Of a stretch of DNA of 64,000 nucleotides, positions 10,668-21,110 are shown one piece after another. Both the position numbers and the translations under genes were made by a program. The DNA comes from Rhodoferax sp. WC2427 (GTDB lineage Bacteria; Pseudomonadota; Gammaproteobacteria; Burkholderiales; Burkholderiaceae_C): assembly GCF_040822085.1 (NCBI RefSeq), contig NZ_CP162006.1:1054001-1118000 (forward strand), in the 5' to 3' direction. The notes beneath the pieces were generated by a model. The model searched no databases. It saw only the letters and a list, made by a program, of their open reading frames with translations, and was not told the origin of the DNA. Every line of letters starts with the position of its first letter. The stretch's first letter is position 1.

Positions 10668-11390
10668 ATGGCTACTCCTGTTCCCCACCACATCGCCATT
10701 GTCATGGACGGCAATGGCCGCTGGGCGAACCGGCGCTTCATGCCGCGCCTGGCCGGGCACCACCAGGGGGTGGATGCGCTGCGCCGTTGCGTCCAGGCCA
10801 GCCTGGACCGGGGCGTGGGCGTGTTGACCGTGTTTGCGTTTTCGTCTGAAAACTGGGACCGGCCGGCCGAAGAAGTCTCGGGCCTGATGTCGCTGATGGT
10901 CAGCGTGCTGGCCAAAGAGGTGGTCAAGCTCAAAGCCAACGGTGCGCAACTGCACTTCGTGGGCAACCTGTCGGCGCTGTCCGACAAGGTCCGCAACGGC
11001 CTGCTGGAAGCTGAAAAAGAAACCGCGGGCAACCACAAGCTGGTGCTCAACATCTGCTTCAACTACGGTGGCCGCTGGGACATTACCCAGGCGGCGCAAA
11101 AACTGGCAGCCAGCGGCGAGCCCATCACCGAAAAAAGCATGGACCGCGCCATGGCCCTGGCCCATTCGCCCGACCCGGATCTGTTGATCCGCACCGGCGG
11201 CGAATTCCGTATCAGCAACTTCCTGCTGTGGCAGGCGGCTTATTCGGAGCTGGTGTTCAGCGACAAACTCTGGCCTGAATTTGACGAGGCCGCGCTGGAC
11301 GAGGCGATCGCCGTCTACAACGGCCGCGAACGCCGATTTGGCAAAACCTCGGCCCAGGTCGCACCTGCAGCTGCCGGCCCCATCACCTGA
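10668..11390 (+). CDS. uppS: Isoprenyl (undecaprenyl) diphosphate synthase
   Basis: Cis-prenyltransferase, 240 residues, that makes the C55 lipid carrier diphosphate for cell-wall and LPS assembly. Motif IVMDGNGRWANRR carries the catalytic Asp; FAFSSENWDRP and PDLLIRTGGEFRISNFLLWQ are the conserved substrate-binding regions. It lies between frr and cdsA, as in most proteobacteria. Confidence 0.97.
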   Translation: MATPVPHHIAIVMDGNGRWANRRFMPRLAGHHQGVDALRRCVQASLDRGVGVLTVFAFSSENWDRPAEEVSGLMSLMVSVLAKEVVKLKANGAQLHFVGNLSALSDKVRNGLLEAEKETAGNHKLVLNICFNYGGRWDITQAAQKLAASGEPITEKSMDRAMALAHSPDPDLLIRTGGEFRISNFLLWQAAYSELVFSDKLWPEFDEAALDEAIAVYNGRERRFGKTSAQVAPAAAGPIT

Positions 11391-11399
11391 GTCTTCCCT

Positions 11400-12251
11400 A
11401 TGCTGCTGCAACGCGTTATCACGGCCCTGGTTTTGCTGGCCCTACTTTTGCCTGCGTTGTTCTATCCTGCGCCCGAGCCCCTGTGTCTGCTGGCCATTGT
11501 GGCCATCGCCGCGGCAACCTGGGAATGGGGCCGTATGAATGGCATGGCGCAACCCAAGTCGGTGGCACTGGCTATGGCCATGGTGTTCGCCTGCCTGCTG
11601 TCGTGGATCATGGGCCTGCTGACGGCGCACACGCCCACGCTGTGGACTATCGCTGGCGCGGCCTGGGTGCTGGTGGGCGGCTGGCTGCTGCGCAACGGCG
11701 CGCGCGGCTGGGCCAACATCGACAAGATCGTGCGCGGCATCGTCGGTTTTGCCGCCCTGTGGCTGGCCTGGCTGGCAATTTGCCAGGCGCGGGTCATCGG
11801 CACCAATTTTTTGCTGTCGGTGCTGCTGCTGGTCTGGGTGGCCGACATTGGAGCCTACTTTGCGGGCCGGGCGTTCGGCACGAAGTTCTTCAAAAACAAG
11901 CTCGCCCCCGCCATCAGCCCCGGCAAAAGCTGGGAAGGTGTGTGTGGCGGCATGCTGGGTGTGCTGGTGCTGGCGGGCGTGTGGGTCTGGGCCGACCACG
12001 CCTGGGCTTCCCCGGTGGCCAGCCTGTACACCCGGCTGGCACAGCACAGCGGTATTCTGTTGGTGGTGGCCGTGCTGTTCATGGCGGCCATGAGCGTGGT
12101 GGGGGACCTGGTCGAATCGCTGATCAAGCGCAGCGCCGGGGTCAAAGACAGCAGCGGCCTGCTGCCCGGCCACGGTGGCGTGCTGGACCGGGTGGATGCG
12201 CTTTTGCCCACCCTGCCGCTGGCGATGATGCTGGTATCGATAGTCGGCTAA
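11400..12251 (+). CDS. cdsA: Phosphatidate cytidylyltransferase
   Basis: Integral membrane CDP-diacylglycerol synthase of 283 residues with several hydrophobic segments. The C-terminal family signature is complete: KRSAGVKDSSGLLPGHGGVL followed by DRVDALLPTLP. It makes the CDP-DAG precursor of all phospholipids. It begins 9 bp after uppS and is probably translationally linked to it. Confidence 0.97.
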   Translation: MLLQRVITALVLLALLLPALFYPAPEPLCLLAIVAIAAATWEWGRMNGMAQPKSVALAMAMVFACLLSWIMGLLTAHTPTLWTIAGAAWVLVGGWLLRNGARGWANIDKIVRGIVGFAALWLAWLAICQARVIGTNFLLSVLLLVWVADIGAYFAGRAFGTKFFKNKLAPAISPGKSWEGVCGGMLGVLVLAGVWVWADHAWASPVASLYTRLAQHSGILLVVAVLFMAAMSVVGDLVESLIKRSAGVKDSSGLLPGHGGVLDRVDALLPTLPLAMMLVSIVG

Positions 12252-12261
12252 GGACGGACGC

Positions 12262-13434
12262 ATGCGACAGGTTTTGACGATTTTGGGTTCCACCGGCTCG
12301 GTAGGGACCAGCACACTCGACGTGGTGTCCCGCCACCCGGACCGGTTTGAAGTATTTGCGCTTACCGCGGCGACCCAGGTGGATTTGATGCTGCAGCAAT
12401 GTGCGCAGTTCAAACCCCGCTTTGCGGTCATGGCCAGCCTGCAGCATGCAGAACTGTTGGCCGAAAAAATTAAGCAAAATAGCATTCCCACGCTTGTTCT
12501 ATCAGCGCAAGCAGCTATTGAAATGGTAGCGTCTCACCCCGAGGTCGATGCGGTCATGGCGGCGATCGTCGGCGCGGCCGGCCTGGCCCCGTGCCTGGCC
12601 GCAGCCCGTGCTGGCAAACGCCTGCTGTTGGCCAACAAAGAGGCGCTGGTGGTGGGCGGCGAGGTGTTTCTGGCGGCCGTGAAGCAAGGCGGCGCCTTGC
12701 TGCTGCCGATTGACAGCGAGCATTCGGCTGTGTTCCAGTCGCTGCCCGAAGATCCGGCGGTCTGGCCCCGGCGCATCGAGAAAATTATGCTGACTTCGTC
12801 GGGCGGCCCGTTCCGCACCCGCGATCCCGCAACGCTGCGCGACGTGACCCCCGAGCAGGCCTGCGCCCACCCGAACTTCGCCATGGGCCGCAAGATTTCG
12901 GTGGATTCGGCCACCATGATGAACAAGGCGCTGGAGGTGATCGAGGCCAAATACCTGTTTGGCGTGACGCCCGAGCAGATCGAGGTGGTGATCCATCCGC
13001 AGCAAATCATCCATTCGATGGTGCAGTTCCACGATGCCTCGGTGATGGCCCAGCTGGGCACACCGGACATGCGGGTGCCGATTGCCTATGGCCTGTCCTG
13101 GCCCGAGCGCATCGAGAGTGGCACGGCGCGGTTGGACTTTTCCAAAATGGCGGCCATGACGTTCGAGGTGCCGGATTTCCAGCGCTTTCCCTGCCTGCAA
13201 CTGGCCTGGGAAAGCCTGCGTGCCCCGTCGGGCACCTGCGCGGTGCTGAATGCGGCCAACGAGGTGGCAGTGGCCGCCTTTTTGGACCGGCGCATCCGCT
13301 TTGACCAGATCCATGCGATCAATCTTGCAACTTTGGCGGCGGTAAGCCCCTCCAAGCCCCAGACGCTGGAAGATTTGCTGGCGTTGGACGCGGAATCCCG
13401 CGCTGTTGCGCAGCAGGCCCTACCCTGTCTGTAG
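12262..13434 (+). CDS. dxr: 1-deoxy-D-xylulose 5-phosphate reductoisomerase
   Basis: Second step of the MEP isoprenoid pathway (DXP to MEP, NADPH-dependent), 390 residues. The NADPH motif GSTGSVGTSTLDV is at residues 9-21, LLLANKEALVVGG in the middle, IDSEHSAVFQ and the catalytic segment KISVDSATMMNKALEVIEA follow. Residues 82-90 (A-Q-A-A-I-E-M-V-A) and the AT-rich stretch before them derive from a dispersed repeat copy. They lie in the NADPH-binding domain ahead of the conserved VDAVMAAIVGAAGL, so the insertion is evidently tolerated. Placed between cdsA and rseP as in other betaproteobacteria. Confidence 0.98.
   Translation: MRQVLTILGSTGSVGTSTLDVVSRHPDRFEVFALTAATQVDLMLQQCAQFKPRFAVMASLQHAELLAEKIKQNSIPTLVLSAQAAIEMVASHPEVDAVMAAIVGAAGLAPCLAAARAGKRLLLANKEALVVGGEVFLAAVKQGGALLLPIDSEHSAVFQSLPEDPAVWPRRIEKIMLTSSGGPFRTRDPATLRDVTPEQACAHPNFAMGRKISVDSATMMNKALEVIEAKYLFGVTPEQIEVVIHPQQIIHSMVQFHDASVMAQLGTPDMRVPIAYGLSWPERIESGTARLDFSKMAAMTFEVPDFQRFPCLQLAWESLRAPSGTCAVLNAANEVAVAAFLDRRIRFDQIHAINLATLAAVSPSKPQTLEDLLALDAESRAVAQQALPCL
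12472..12531 (+). repeat. Dispersed palindromic repeat copy 4, in-frame inside dxr
   Basis: Core CTATCAGCGCAAGCAGCTA with the terminal hairpin GCTA-ttgaaatgg-TAGC ending at 12530. The frame at 12505-12531 reads GCG CAA GCA GCT ATT GAA then ATG GTA GCG, i.e. A-Q-A-A-I-E-M-V-A. The block is clearly AT-richer than the flanking dxr sequence. Confidence 0.85.
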
Positions 13435-13468
13435 ATTTCCGCCTGTAAATGCACCCATAAGGATTGCC

Positions 13469-14830
13469 ATGCTGACCATAGTGGCTTTTATCGTTGCGCT
13501 GGCCTTGCTGATTGCGGTGCACGAGTACGGCCACTACCGCGTCGCGGTGGCCTGCGGTGTCAAGGTGCTGAAGTTCTCCATCGGTTTCGGCCAGACGGTG
13601 CTGCGCTGGCGGCCCAAGGGGTCGCCGACCGAATTTGTCATCAGCGCGTTTCCGCTCGGCGGCTTCGTGAAGATGCTGGACGAGCGCGAAGCGCCAGTGG
13701 CCGCCGAGGAGCGCCATCTGGCCTTCAATACCCAGTCTTTGCCCAAGCGGGCGGCCATCGTGGCGGCAGGGCCGGTGGCGAATCTGCTGCTGGCGGTGTT
13801 GTTGTACGCGCTGGTCAACTGGAGCGGGGTGGAGGAGCCCAAAGCCATTCTGGCCAGCCCCACCATCGGCTCGGTGGCCGAAAAAGCCGGCATCCAGGGC
13901 GGCGAGACCGTCACCCGGGCGGCCTGGGACGGCGAAGCTTTGGAAGAGGTTGCCTCGTTTGACGAACTGCGCTGGCTGCTGACCCGTGGCGCGCTGGACA
14001 GCCGCGATGTACGTCTGGAACTGGCTACGTCCGCGCAAGGGGCCCGGCGCGAGGTGGTGATGGCGCTGGCTCCACTGCATGCCCAGGAGGCCGATGCCCA
14101 GCTGTTTCGCGCCATCGGTGTGCTCGGACCCTGGACGCGTCCGGAGCTGGGCGAGGTCAAGCCCGAGGGCGCAGGCGCCCGCGCGGGCCTGCTCCGTGGC
14201 GACCTGGTGCTGCGGGTGGGTGATACACCCATCGTGGACGGCCAGCAACTGCGCGACACCATCCGTGGCTCCTTGTCGGGTGGGCAGGCGTTGGCGCAGG
14301 TGTGGCAGGTTGACCGTAACGGCCAGCGGCTGGCCCTGACCGTCACCCCGGATGTGGCACCCGACGGGCTGCAGTCGATTGGCCGCATTAACGCTTTTGT
14401 GGGTGCCATGCCCGAGATGCTGACCGTGCGCTACGGCCCGCTGGATGGCCTGTGGCGCGGCGTGGAGCGCACCTGGGAGGTATCGGGCCTGACCCTGCGC
14501 ATGATGGGCCGCATGCTGGTGGGCGAGGCCTCCATCAAGAATTTGAGCGGCCCCTTGTCGGTGGCCGAGTACGCGGGCAAGTCGGCCAGCCTGGGCTTTA
14601 CCCAGTACCTGGTATTTTTGGCCCTGATCAGCGTTAGCCTTGGGGTCTTGAACCTGTTGCCGATCCCGATTTTGGACGGTGGGCACCTGTTGTATTATCT
14701 TTGGGAGGCTGTCACAGGCAAACGCGTATCCGATGCCTGGATGGAACGCTTGCAGCGCGGAGGCGGTGCAGTGCTGTTGTTGATGATGTCCATTGCACTG
14801 TTTAACGATGTCCACCGCCTGTTTGGCTAA
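13469..14830 (+). CDS. rseP: Site-2 intramembrane zinc metalloprotease RseP
   Basis: Inner-membrane protease that cleaves anti-sigma-E after DegS and clears signal peptides. 453 residues: the first transmembrane helix holds the zinc site HEYGH (residues 18-22), two PDZ regions lie in the periplasmic middle, and the C-terminal membrane part carries NLLPIPILDGGHLLYY with the third zinc ligand. The start at 13469 is set by the AAGGA site and the family N-terminus MLTIVAFIVALALLIAVHEY. It is followed by bamA, matching its envelope-stress role. Confidence 0.97.
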   Translation: MLTIVAFIVALALLIAVHEYGHYRVAVACGVKVLKFSIGFGQTVLRWRPKGSPTEFVISAFPLGGFVKMLDEREAPVAAEERHLAFNTQSLPKRAAIVAAGPVANLLLAVLLYALVNWSGVEEPKAILASPTIGSVAEKAGIQGGETVTRAAWDGEALEEVASFDELRWLLTRGALDSRDVRLELATSAQGARREVVMALAPLHAQEADAQLFRAIGVLGPWTRPELGEVKPEGAGARAGLLRGDLVLRVGDTPIVDGQQLRDTIRGSLSGGQALAQVWQVDRNGQRLALTVTPDVAPDGLQSIGRINAFVGAMPEMLTVRYGPLDGLWRGVERTWEVSGLTLRMMGRMLVGEASIKNLSGPLSVAEYAGKSASLGFTQYLVFLALISVSLGVLNLLPIPILDGGHLLYYLWEAVTGKRVSDAWMERLQRGGGAVLLLMMSIALFNDVHRLFG

Positions 14831-14878
14831 TATTCACCCGACTTACCGCCTGGCGCGGTTCCAGTCCCACCATATTCC

Positions 14879-17176
14879 ATGAAAAATCATTTCAATAGCT
14901 TTCGCCTGCGGTCCATGTCGGCTGCCGTGGCGCTGGTACTGGCTGCCAATACGGCCTGGGCCGTGACCCCTTTTGCCGTGCGCGACATCCGCATCGAAGG
15001 TCTGCAGCGCGTCGAGCCGGGCACCATTTTTGCGTCTTTGCCATTCCGTGTGGGCGACACCTACAACGACGACCAGGGCTCGGCGGCCATCCGCTCCCTG
15101 TTCGCCCTGGGGTTGTTCAAGGACGTGCGGCTGGAGGTAAGCGGCGACGTGTTGGTGGTCGTGGTGGAAGAGCGCCCCACGATTGCCGATGTCGAGTTTG
15201 TTGGCTCCAAGGAGTTTGACAAGGACGCGCTCAAAAAGTCCATGCGCGATGTGGGTCTGACCGATGGCCGCCCGTTTGACAAAGCCCTGGCCGACCGCGC
15301 AGAGCAGGAACTCAAGCGCCAGTACATCAACAAGAGCCTGTACGCCGCCGAAGTGCAGACCACGGTGACCCCGATAGAGCGCAACCGCGTCAACCTGACC
15401 TTCACCATCACCGAAGGCGAGCCCGCCAAGATCAAGGACATCCACATCGTGGGTGCCAAGGCCTTCAGTGAATCCACGCTGCGCAACCAGTTCGAGCTGG
15501 ACACCGGTGGCTGGCTCAGCTGGTACACAAAATCCGACCGTTACACCCGCGCCAAGCTCAACGCCGACATCGAAACCCTGCGCTCCTACTACCTGTCGCG
15601 CGGTTACCTGGAATTCAAGGTCGACTCCACCCAGGTGGCGATTTCGCCGGACAAGCAAAGTATGTCGGTCACCATCAACGTGACCGAAGGCGAGCGTTTT
15701 GTGGTGTCGGCGGTGCGCCTGGAAGGCAACTACCTGGGCAAGGACGATGAGTTCAAGTCGCTGGTCAGCATCCAGCCCGGCGAGGCCTATAACGCCGACC
15801 TGGTCGCCAAGACCACCAAGGCCTTCAAAGACAACTTCGGCAGCTTCGGCTTTGCCTTTGCCCAGGTCGAGGCCAAACCGGAAATCGACCGCACCACCAA
15901 CCGTGTGGTGCTGGTAATGCAGTCCGAGCCCTCGCGCCGCGCCTATGTGCGCAAGGTCAACGTGGCGGGCAACAGCCGTACCCGCGACGAAGTCATCCGC
16001 CGCGAATTCCGCCAGTTGGAATCGTCGTGGTACGACGGTGACAAGATCAAGCTGTCGCGCGACCGGGTCGACCGCCTGGGCTTCTTCAAGGAAGTCAACG
16101 TGGAAACCCAGGACGTGGCCGGTTCGCCCGACCAGGTGGATGTGCAGGTCAATGTCGAAGAAAAATCCAGCGGCAGCATCCAGCTGGGGGCCGGTTTCTC
16201 CAGCGCCGACAAGCTCTCGCTGTCGTTCAGCATCAAGCAGGAAAATGCTTTCGGTTCGGGCAATTACCTGGGCCTGGAAGTCAATACCAGCAAATACAAC
16301 CAGGTGGTGGTGGTCAGCACGGTGGATCCGTATTTCACCGAAAGCGGCATTTCCCGCTCCATCGACATCTTCCACCGCGCCACCAAGCCCTATAACGACC
16401 AGGGCGGCAACTACGAGCTGGTCACCCAGGGCGCGGGCCTGCGCTTTGGCGTGCCGTTCAGCGAGCTCGATACGGTGTATTTCGGTGGCAGCCTGGAACG
16501 CACCACCATCAAGCCGGGCACCAACATCCCGGCTGCCTACCTGGCCTATGCCGAAGAGTTTGGCTACACCAGTCTGGCCATCCCGTTAACCATTGGCTGG
16601 TCACGTGACGACCGTGACAGCACCTTGGCCCCGAGCACCGGCGTATACCAGCGCCTCAACACCGAAGCCGGTCTGTTTGGCGATGCGCATTACCTGCGCG
16701 CCAACTACCAGTACCAGCAGTACGTGCCCCTGACCAAGCAATTCACGCTGGCCTTCAATGGCGAAGTGGGCTTTGGCAAAGGCCTGGGCGGCCGGGCTTT
16801 CCCGGTGTTCAAGAACTTCTACGGTGGCGGTCTGGGCTCGGTGCGTGGCTTTGAGCAGGGCACCCTGGGCCCGCGCGACGTGACCGGCTCGGTCATCGGT
16901 GGCCCCAAGAAATTCACCCTCAATACAGAAATCCAGTCCCCGTTCCCCGGTGCGGGCAACGACCGTACCCTGCGCCTGTTCGCCTTTGGTGACATCGGCA
17001 ATGTGTACGGTGAAAATGAAAAAATCCGCTTTGGCGAAATGCGGGCCTCGGCCGGTGTGGGTCTGAGCTGGATTTCTCCCGTCGGCCCTCTGCGTTTGGC
17101 TTACGCCAAGCCCATTCGCAAGTTTGCTGGCGATAGAATCCAATCCTTGCAATTCCAAATAGGTACGTCTTTCTAA
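14879..17176 (+). CDS. bamA: Outer membrane protein assembly factor BamA
   Basis: 765 residues: a signal peptide (to about residue 23, ending AANTAWA), five POTRA repeats and a C-terminal 16-strand barrel ending in a phenylalanine (QFQIGTSF), the usual outer-membrane sorting signal. The barrel contains GGGLGSVRGFEQGTLGPRD, the conserved VRGF motif of loop 6. It folds and inserts beta-barrel proteins. Its stop overlaps the skp start by one base. Confidence 0.98.
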   Translation: MKNHFNSFRLRSMSAAVALVLAANTAWAVTPFAVRDIRIEGLQRVEPGTIFASLPFRVGDTYNDDQGSAAIRSLFALGLFKDVRLEVSGDVLVVVVEERPTIADVEFVGSKEFDKDALKKSMRDVGLTDGRPFDKALADRAEQELKRQYINKSLYAAEVQTTVTPIERNRVNLTFTITEGEPAKIKDIHIVGAKAFSESTLRNQFELDTGGWLSWYTKSDRYTRAKLNADIETLRSYYLSRGYLEFKVDSTQVAISPDKQSMSVTINVTEGERFVVSAVRLEGNYLGKDDEFKSLVSIQPGEAYNADLVAKTTKAFKDNFGSFGFAFAQVEAKPEIDRTTNRVVLVMQSEPSRRAYVRKVNVAGNSRTRDEVIRREFRQLESSWYDGDKIKLSRDRVDRLGFFKEVNVETQDVAGSPDQVDVQVNVEEKSSGSIQLGAGFSSADKLSLSFSIKQENAFGSGNYLGLEVNTSKYNQVVVVSTVDPYFTESGISRSIDIFHRATKPYNDQGGNYELVTQGAGLRFGVPFSELDTVYFGGSLERTTIKPGTNIPAAYLAYAEEFGYTSLAIPLTIGWSRDDRDSTLAPSTGVYQRLNTEAGLFGDAHYLRANYQYQQYVPLTKQFTLAFNGEVGFGKGLGGRAFPVFKNFYGGGLGSVRGFEQGTLGPRDVTGSVIGGPKKFTLNTEIQSPFPGAGNDRTLRLFAFGDIGNVYGENEKIRFGEMRASAGVGLSWISPVGPLRLAYAKPIRKFAGDRIQSLQFQIGTSF

Positions 17177-17694
17177 TGAAGAACTTTCTACGCCAATGCG
17201 GATCTGGCATTTTGTTCGGGGCTATCCTCCTGTCGGCCCATGCGCAGGCGGACGAGTTCCGCGTCGGGTTCGTCAATACCGACCGTATCTTCCGTGAGTC
17301 TGCCGCCGCCAAGACGGCCCAGGCCAAACTGGAGCAAGAATTCGCCAAGCGTGAAAAAGAACTCAGCGACGCCGGTGCGGTGCTGAAAACCGCCTCGGAC
17401 AAGTTCGAGCGCGAAGCTGCCACCCTGGCGGAAAGCCAGCGCGTCTCGCGCCAGAAAGTGCTGGTCGACCAGGACCGCGACTTCCAACGCAAGCGCCGTG
17501 AATTCCAGGAAGACCTGAACTCCCGCAAGAACGAAGAACTGCAGCAAGTGCTGGAAAAAGCCAACAAGGTGATCAAGCAAGTGGCGGAAACCGAAAAGTA
17601 CGATGCCGTGCTGCAAGAAGCGGTCTACATCAACCCCAAGCACGACATCACCGACAAGGTCATCAAGGCCTTGAACGCCATTCCCGCCAAGTAA
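17176..17694 (+). CDS. skp: Periplasmic chaperone Skp (OmpH)
   Basis: 172 residues. A signal peptide (about residues 1-25, ...LLSAHAQA) is followed by [19 protein letters not shown], typical of OmpH/Skp, then a long charged helical arm that would form the trimer tentacles. It holds unfolded outer-membrane proteins for BamA. The one-base overlap with bamA (TAATG) indicates translational coupling. Confidence 0.95.
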   Translation: MKNFLRQCGSGILFGAILLSAHAQADEFRVGFVNTDRIFRESAAAKTAQAKLEQEFAKREKELSDAGAVLKTASDKFEREAATLAESQRVSRQKVLVDQDRDFQRKRREFQEDLNSRKNEELQQVLEKANKVIKQVAETEKYDAVLQEAVYINPKHDITDKVIKALNAIPAK

Positions 17695-17714
17695 ACCCAC
17701 CAGAGGACTCCAGC

Positions 17715-18713
17715 ATGGCGCTGCGTCTAGGCGCGATAGTGGAAGCCCTCGGAGGGGCGTTGCACGGAGACGCGGAGCTGTCGATCGACGGCATCGCGCC
17801 GCTGGAGTCGGCAGGCCCATCGCAGCTGGCTTTCCTCAGTAATCCCAAGTACCAGCAGCAGCTCGCCCGGTCCCAGGCGGGTTGCGTGATCGTGGGTCCC
17901 GCCCAGGCCGATATGGCCCTGGCCCGCGGTGTCTGTATCGTCGCCGACGCGCCGTACCTGTACTTCGCTAAAGTCACCCAGCTCTGGAAGCGCCAGCGTC
18001 CGGCACCTGCCGGCCCGGCCATCCACCCCAGCGCGGTGGTCGACCCCAGTGCCCAGATCGACCCCAGCGCCCGTATTGGCCCACTGTGCGTGGTCGAGCG
18101 CGGAGCCTGCATTGGTGCCAACACGGTGCTCAAGTCGCGCGTCACGGTGGGTGAAGATTGCCGCATCGGCGACCGTTGCCTGCTGCATGCGGGCGTGGTC
18201 ATCGGCGCCGACGGCTTTGGCTTTGCGCCCCATGCAGGTGCCTGGGAAAAGATTGAGCAACTCGGGGCGGTATGCATCGGCAACGATGTGGAAATTGGTG
18301 CCAACACCTGCATAGACCGGGGCGCGCTGCTGGATACCGTGATATCCGACGGGGTCAAGCTCGACAACCTGATCCAGATCGGCCACAACGTCTTCGTGGG
18401 TGCCCACACCGCCATGGCGGGCTGCGTCGGCGTGGCGGGCAGCGCCCACATTGGCGCGCATTGCACCGTGGGTGGTGGCGCAATCGTGCTGGGGCATTTG
18501 ACCCTGGCCGATGGTGTCAACATCTCGGCCGGCACGGTAGCCACCCGCTCCATCACCCAGCCCGGCCATTACACCGGCATGTTTCCGATTGACGACAACG
18601 CCAAGTGGGAAAAAAATGCCGCCTCCCTCAAGCAGTTACATAGCCTGCGCGACCGCCTGAAAGCGGTTGAGAAAACCTTAGAACAACTCCAACAGAGCCC
18701 CGAAAAACCATGA
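17715..18713 (+). CDS. lpxD: UDP-3-O-(3-hydroxyacyl)glucosamine N-acyltransferase
   Basis: Third step of lipid A synthesis, 332 residues. An N-terminal uridine-binding domain ([16 protein letters not shown]) precedes a left-handed beta-helix of hexapeptide repeats ([20 protein letters not shown]) and a C-terminal helix. The catalytic His region is in [15 protein letters not shown]. The stop overlaps the fabZ start. Confidence 0.97.
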   Translation: MALRLGAIVEALGGALHGDAELSIDGIAPLESAGPSQLAFLSNPKYQQQLARSQAGCVIVGPAQADMALARGVCIVADAPYLYFAKVTQLWKRQRPAPAGPAIHPSAVVDPSAQIDPSARIGPLCVVERGACIGANTVLKSRVTVGEDCRIGDRCLLHAGVVIGADGFGFAPHAGAWEKIEQLGAVCIGNDVEIGANTCIDRGALLDTVISDGVKLDNLIQIGHNVFVGAHTAMAGCVGVAGSAHIGAHCTVGGGAIVLGHLTLADGVNISAGTVATRSITQPGHYTGMFPIDDNAKWEKNAASLKQLHSLRDRLKAVEKTLEQLQQSPEKP

Positions 18714-19150
18714 TGGACATCCACCAAATCCTCAAGCAACTGCCACACCGCTATCCTTTCCTGATGGTGGACCGGGTGCTGAGCATCGAAAAATCCAAGT
18801 CCATCCGCGCGTTCAAAAACGTCACCATCAATGAGCCTTTTTTTGAAGGCCACTTTCCGCGCCGCCCGGTCATGCCCGGTGTGCTGATGCTGGAAGCCCT
18901 GGCCCAGGCCGCTGCCTTGCTGGCCTTCGACGCTCTGGGTAAATCGCCCGAGGACGACACCGTGTACTACTTTGCGGCCATCGACAATGCCCGCTTCAAG
19001 CGCCCGGTCGAACCCGGCGACCAGCTGATGCTGGACGTGGAGCTGGTGCGCATGAAGTCCGGCATTTTCAAGTTCAAGGGCAAGGGCACCGTGGGCGACG
19101 AGCTGGCGGTCGAAGCCGAGCTGACCTGTGCCATGCGCACCATCGCCTGA
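18710..19150 (+). CDS. fabZ: 3-hydroxyacyl-[acyl-carrier-protein] dehydratase FabZ
   Basis: 146-residue hot-dog-fold dehydratase of fatty-acid synthesis. [12 protein letters not shown] and [20 protein letters not shown] contain the catalytic His and Glu. Two adjacent ATGs (18710 and 18713) are possible; the first overlaps the lpxD stop by four bases. Grouped with lpxD/lpxA/lpxB, which share the hydroxyacyl-ACP pool. Confidence 0.97.
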   Translation: MMDIHQILKQLPHRYPFLMVDRVLSIEKSKSIRAFKNVTINEPFFEGHFPRRPVMPGVLMLEALAQAAALLAFDALGKSPEDDTVYYFAAIDNARFKRPVEPGDQLMLDVELVRMKSGIFKFKGKGTVGDELAVEAELTCAMRTIA

Positions 19151-19161
19151 GTGTTGCCCCC

Positions 19162-19950
19162 GTGACCGCCATCCACGCCACCGCCCTGGTTGATCCGTCC
19201 GCGCAGCTGGACGCGTCGGTGACCATCGGCCCCTACACAGTGGTCGGCCCGCACGTGAAGATCGGCGCGGGCACCACGGTGGGGCCGCACTGCGTGCTGC
19301 AGGGCCACACCACCATTGGCCGCGACAACCGTATCTTCCAGTTCAACTCCCTCGGGGCCGACCCACAGGACAAGAAGTTCGCAGGCGAGCCCACCGAGCT
19401 GGTGATTGGCGACCGCAACACCATCCGCGAGTTTTGCACCTTTAACCTGGGTACGGTGCAGGACGCGGGCGTGACCCGCATCGGCAGCGACAACTGGATC
19501 ATGGCCTACGTGCACATCGCGCACGACTGCCTGCTGGGCGACCAGATCACCATGGCCAACGGCGTCACCCTGGCTGGCCATGTGCAGGTAGGCGACTGGG
19601 CCACCGTGGGCGGCCTCACCGGCGTGCTGCAACGCATGCGCATCGGCGCGCATTCCATGGTCGGCTTTGCCAGCCACATCGGCAAAGACGTGCCGCCCTT
19701 CATGGTGGTGGACGGCAACCCGCTGGCGGTGCGTGCCGTCAACCTGGTCGGCCTGAAGCGGCGCGACTTTTCCGATGCGCGCCTCAAAGCCATCCGCGAG
19801 ATGCACAAGCTGCTCTACCGCCAGGGCAAGACGCTGGACGAGGCCCGCAGCGCCATCCAGGCCTTGGCTGCCGAGGTGCCCGAAGCTGCTGCCGACGTGG
19901 CCCTGATGGATGGCTTCCTGGGCAGTTCCGTCAGCGGTATCGCCCGCTAG
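19162..19950 (+). CDS. lpxA: Acyl-ACP--UDP-N-acetylglucosamine O-acyltransferase
   Basis: First committed step of lipid A synthesis, 262 residues, GTG start. Hexapeptide-repeat beta-helix ([20 protein letters not shown]), the conserved [20 protein letters not shown], and the catalytic His in [14 protein letters not shown], with a C-terminal helical domain. The GTG is preferred because the first repeat begins right after it and fabZ ends 11 bp upstream. Confidence 0.97.
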   Translation: MTAIHATALVDPSAQLDASVTIGPYTVVGPHVKIGAGTTVGPHCVLQGHTTIGRDNRIFQFNSLGADPQDKKFAGEPTELVIGDRNTIREFCTFNLGTVQDAGVTRIGSDNWIMAYVHIAHDCLLGDQITMANGVTLAGHVQVGDWATVGGLTGVLQRMRIGAHSMVGFASHIGKDVPPFMVVDGNPLAVRAVNLVGLKRRDFSDARLKAIREMHKLLYRQGKTLDEARSAIQALAAEVPEAAADVALMDGFLGSSVSGIAR

Positions 19951-19952
19951 CC

Positions 19953-21110
19953 ATGTCCGATCCCCGCGTCGCCATGGTGGCCGGAGAGGCCTCTGGCGAC
20001 TTGCTCGCAGGCCTGGTGCTGGACGGCCTGCGGGCCCGCTGGCCCGACCTGCAATCCAGTGGCATTGGCGGGCCGCAGATGGCCCGGCGCGGCTTCCAGG
20101 CGCAGTGGCCCAGCGAGCGGCTGGCGGTGCACGGCTACAACATGGACGTGTTTCGCCGCCTGGCCGAGCTGCTGCGTATCCGCAAACAGCTGCGTGAGCG
20201 CCTGCTGCGCGAGCGGCCCGGCGTGTTCATCGGCGTGGATGCGCCCGACTTCAACCTGGGGCTGGAAACGGCACTGAAAGCCGCTGGCATCCCCACCGTG
20301 CACTTCGTCTGCCCGTCGATCTGGGCCTGGCGCGCCGACCGGGTGGACAAAATCCGCCGCGCCGCCGACCACGTGCTGTGCATTTTTCCGTTCGAGCCCG
20401 ATCTGCTGGCCCAGCACGGCATTGCCGCCACCTACGTGGGCCATCCACTGGCCAATGTGATCCCCCTGCAGCCCGACCGCGCCGCCGCGCGGCAGAAGCT
20501 GGGGCTGGCCCCCGAAGACACCGTGGTCGCCATCCTGCCCGGCAGCCGCCAGTCGGAAATCAAATACCTGGCTTTAAGGTTCTTTCAGGCTGCAGCGCTT
20601 ATTCTGGAAGCGCAACCAGCTATAAAATTTGTAGTACCCGCGGTGCCTACGCTGCGCACGCAAATTGAAGCCCTGGCCACCGAGGCGGGCATGGCCGGGC
20701 GCATCCAGATGGTTGCGGGCCAGTCGCATACCGTGCTGGCCGCCTGCGACCTGACCCTGATTGCCAGCGGCACGGCCACGCTGGAGGCCGCGCTGTTCAA
20801 GCGGCCCATGGTGATTGCCTACAACATGCACTGGTTTTCGTGGCGCATGATGCAGCGCAAGCAGCTCCAGCCCTGGGTGGGCCTGCCCAATATTTTGTGC
20901 CGCGACTTCGTGGTGCCCGAGCTGCTGCAGGACGCGGCCACGCCCCAGGCCCTGGCCGATGCCTGCCTGCAGTGGCTGGCGCCGTCCGCCTCTGCGAGAA
21001 TCGCGGCCCTTGAAGCCACATTCACCGCGCTGCACCACAGCCTGCAGCGCGATACTGCCCAGTTAGCCACCGATGCCATCCAAAAAATTATCGCCACCCG
21101 TGCAAGCTGA
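19953..21110 (+). CDS. lpxB: Lipid-A-disaccharide synthase
   Basis: GT19 glycosyltransferase joining lipid X and UDP-diacylglucosamine; 385 residues. [15 protein letters not shown] at the N-terminus and [31 protein letters not shown] and [20 protein letters not shown] are diagnostic. Residues 220-228 (A-Q-P-A-I-K-F-V-V) are encoded by a dispersed repeat just after the GSRQSEI motif. It starts 2 bp after lpxA and overlaps rnhB by 38 bp. Confidence 0.97.
   Translation: MSDPRVAMVAGEASGDLLAGLVLDGLRARWPDLQSSGIGGPQMARRGFQAQWPSERLAVHGYNMDVFRRLAELLRIRKQLRERLLRERPGVFIGVDAPDFNLGLETALKAAGIPTVHFVCPSIWAWRADRVDKIRRAADHVLCIFPFEPDLLAQHGIAATYVGHPLANVIPLQPDRAAARQKLGLAPEDTVVAILPGSRQSEIKYLALRFFQAAALILEAQPAIKFVVPAVPTLRTQIEALATEAGMAGRIQMVAGQSHTVLAACDLTLIASGTATLEAALFKRPMVIAYNMHWFSWRMMQRKQLQPWVGLPNILCRDFVVPELLQDAATPQALADACLQWLAPSASARIAALEATFTALHHSLQRDTAQLATDAIQKIIATRAS
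20582..20637 (+). repeat. Dispersed palindromic repeat copy 5, in-frame inside lpxB
   Basis: Left end TTTCAGGCTGCAGCGCTTAT, core GAAGCGCAACCAGCTA, tail GCTA-taaaatt-tgTAG. The frame at 20610-20636 reads GCG CAA CCA GCT ATA AAA then [18 protein letters not shown]. The block contrasts with the GC-rich gene around it. Confidence 0.82.
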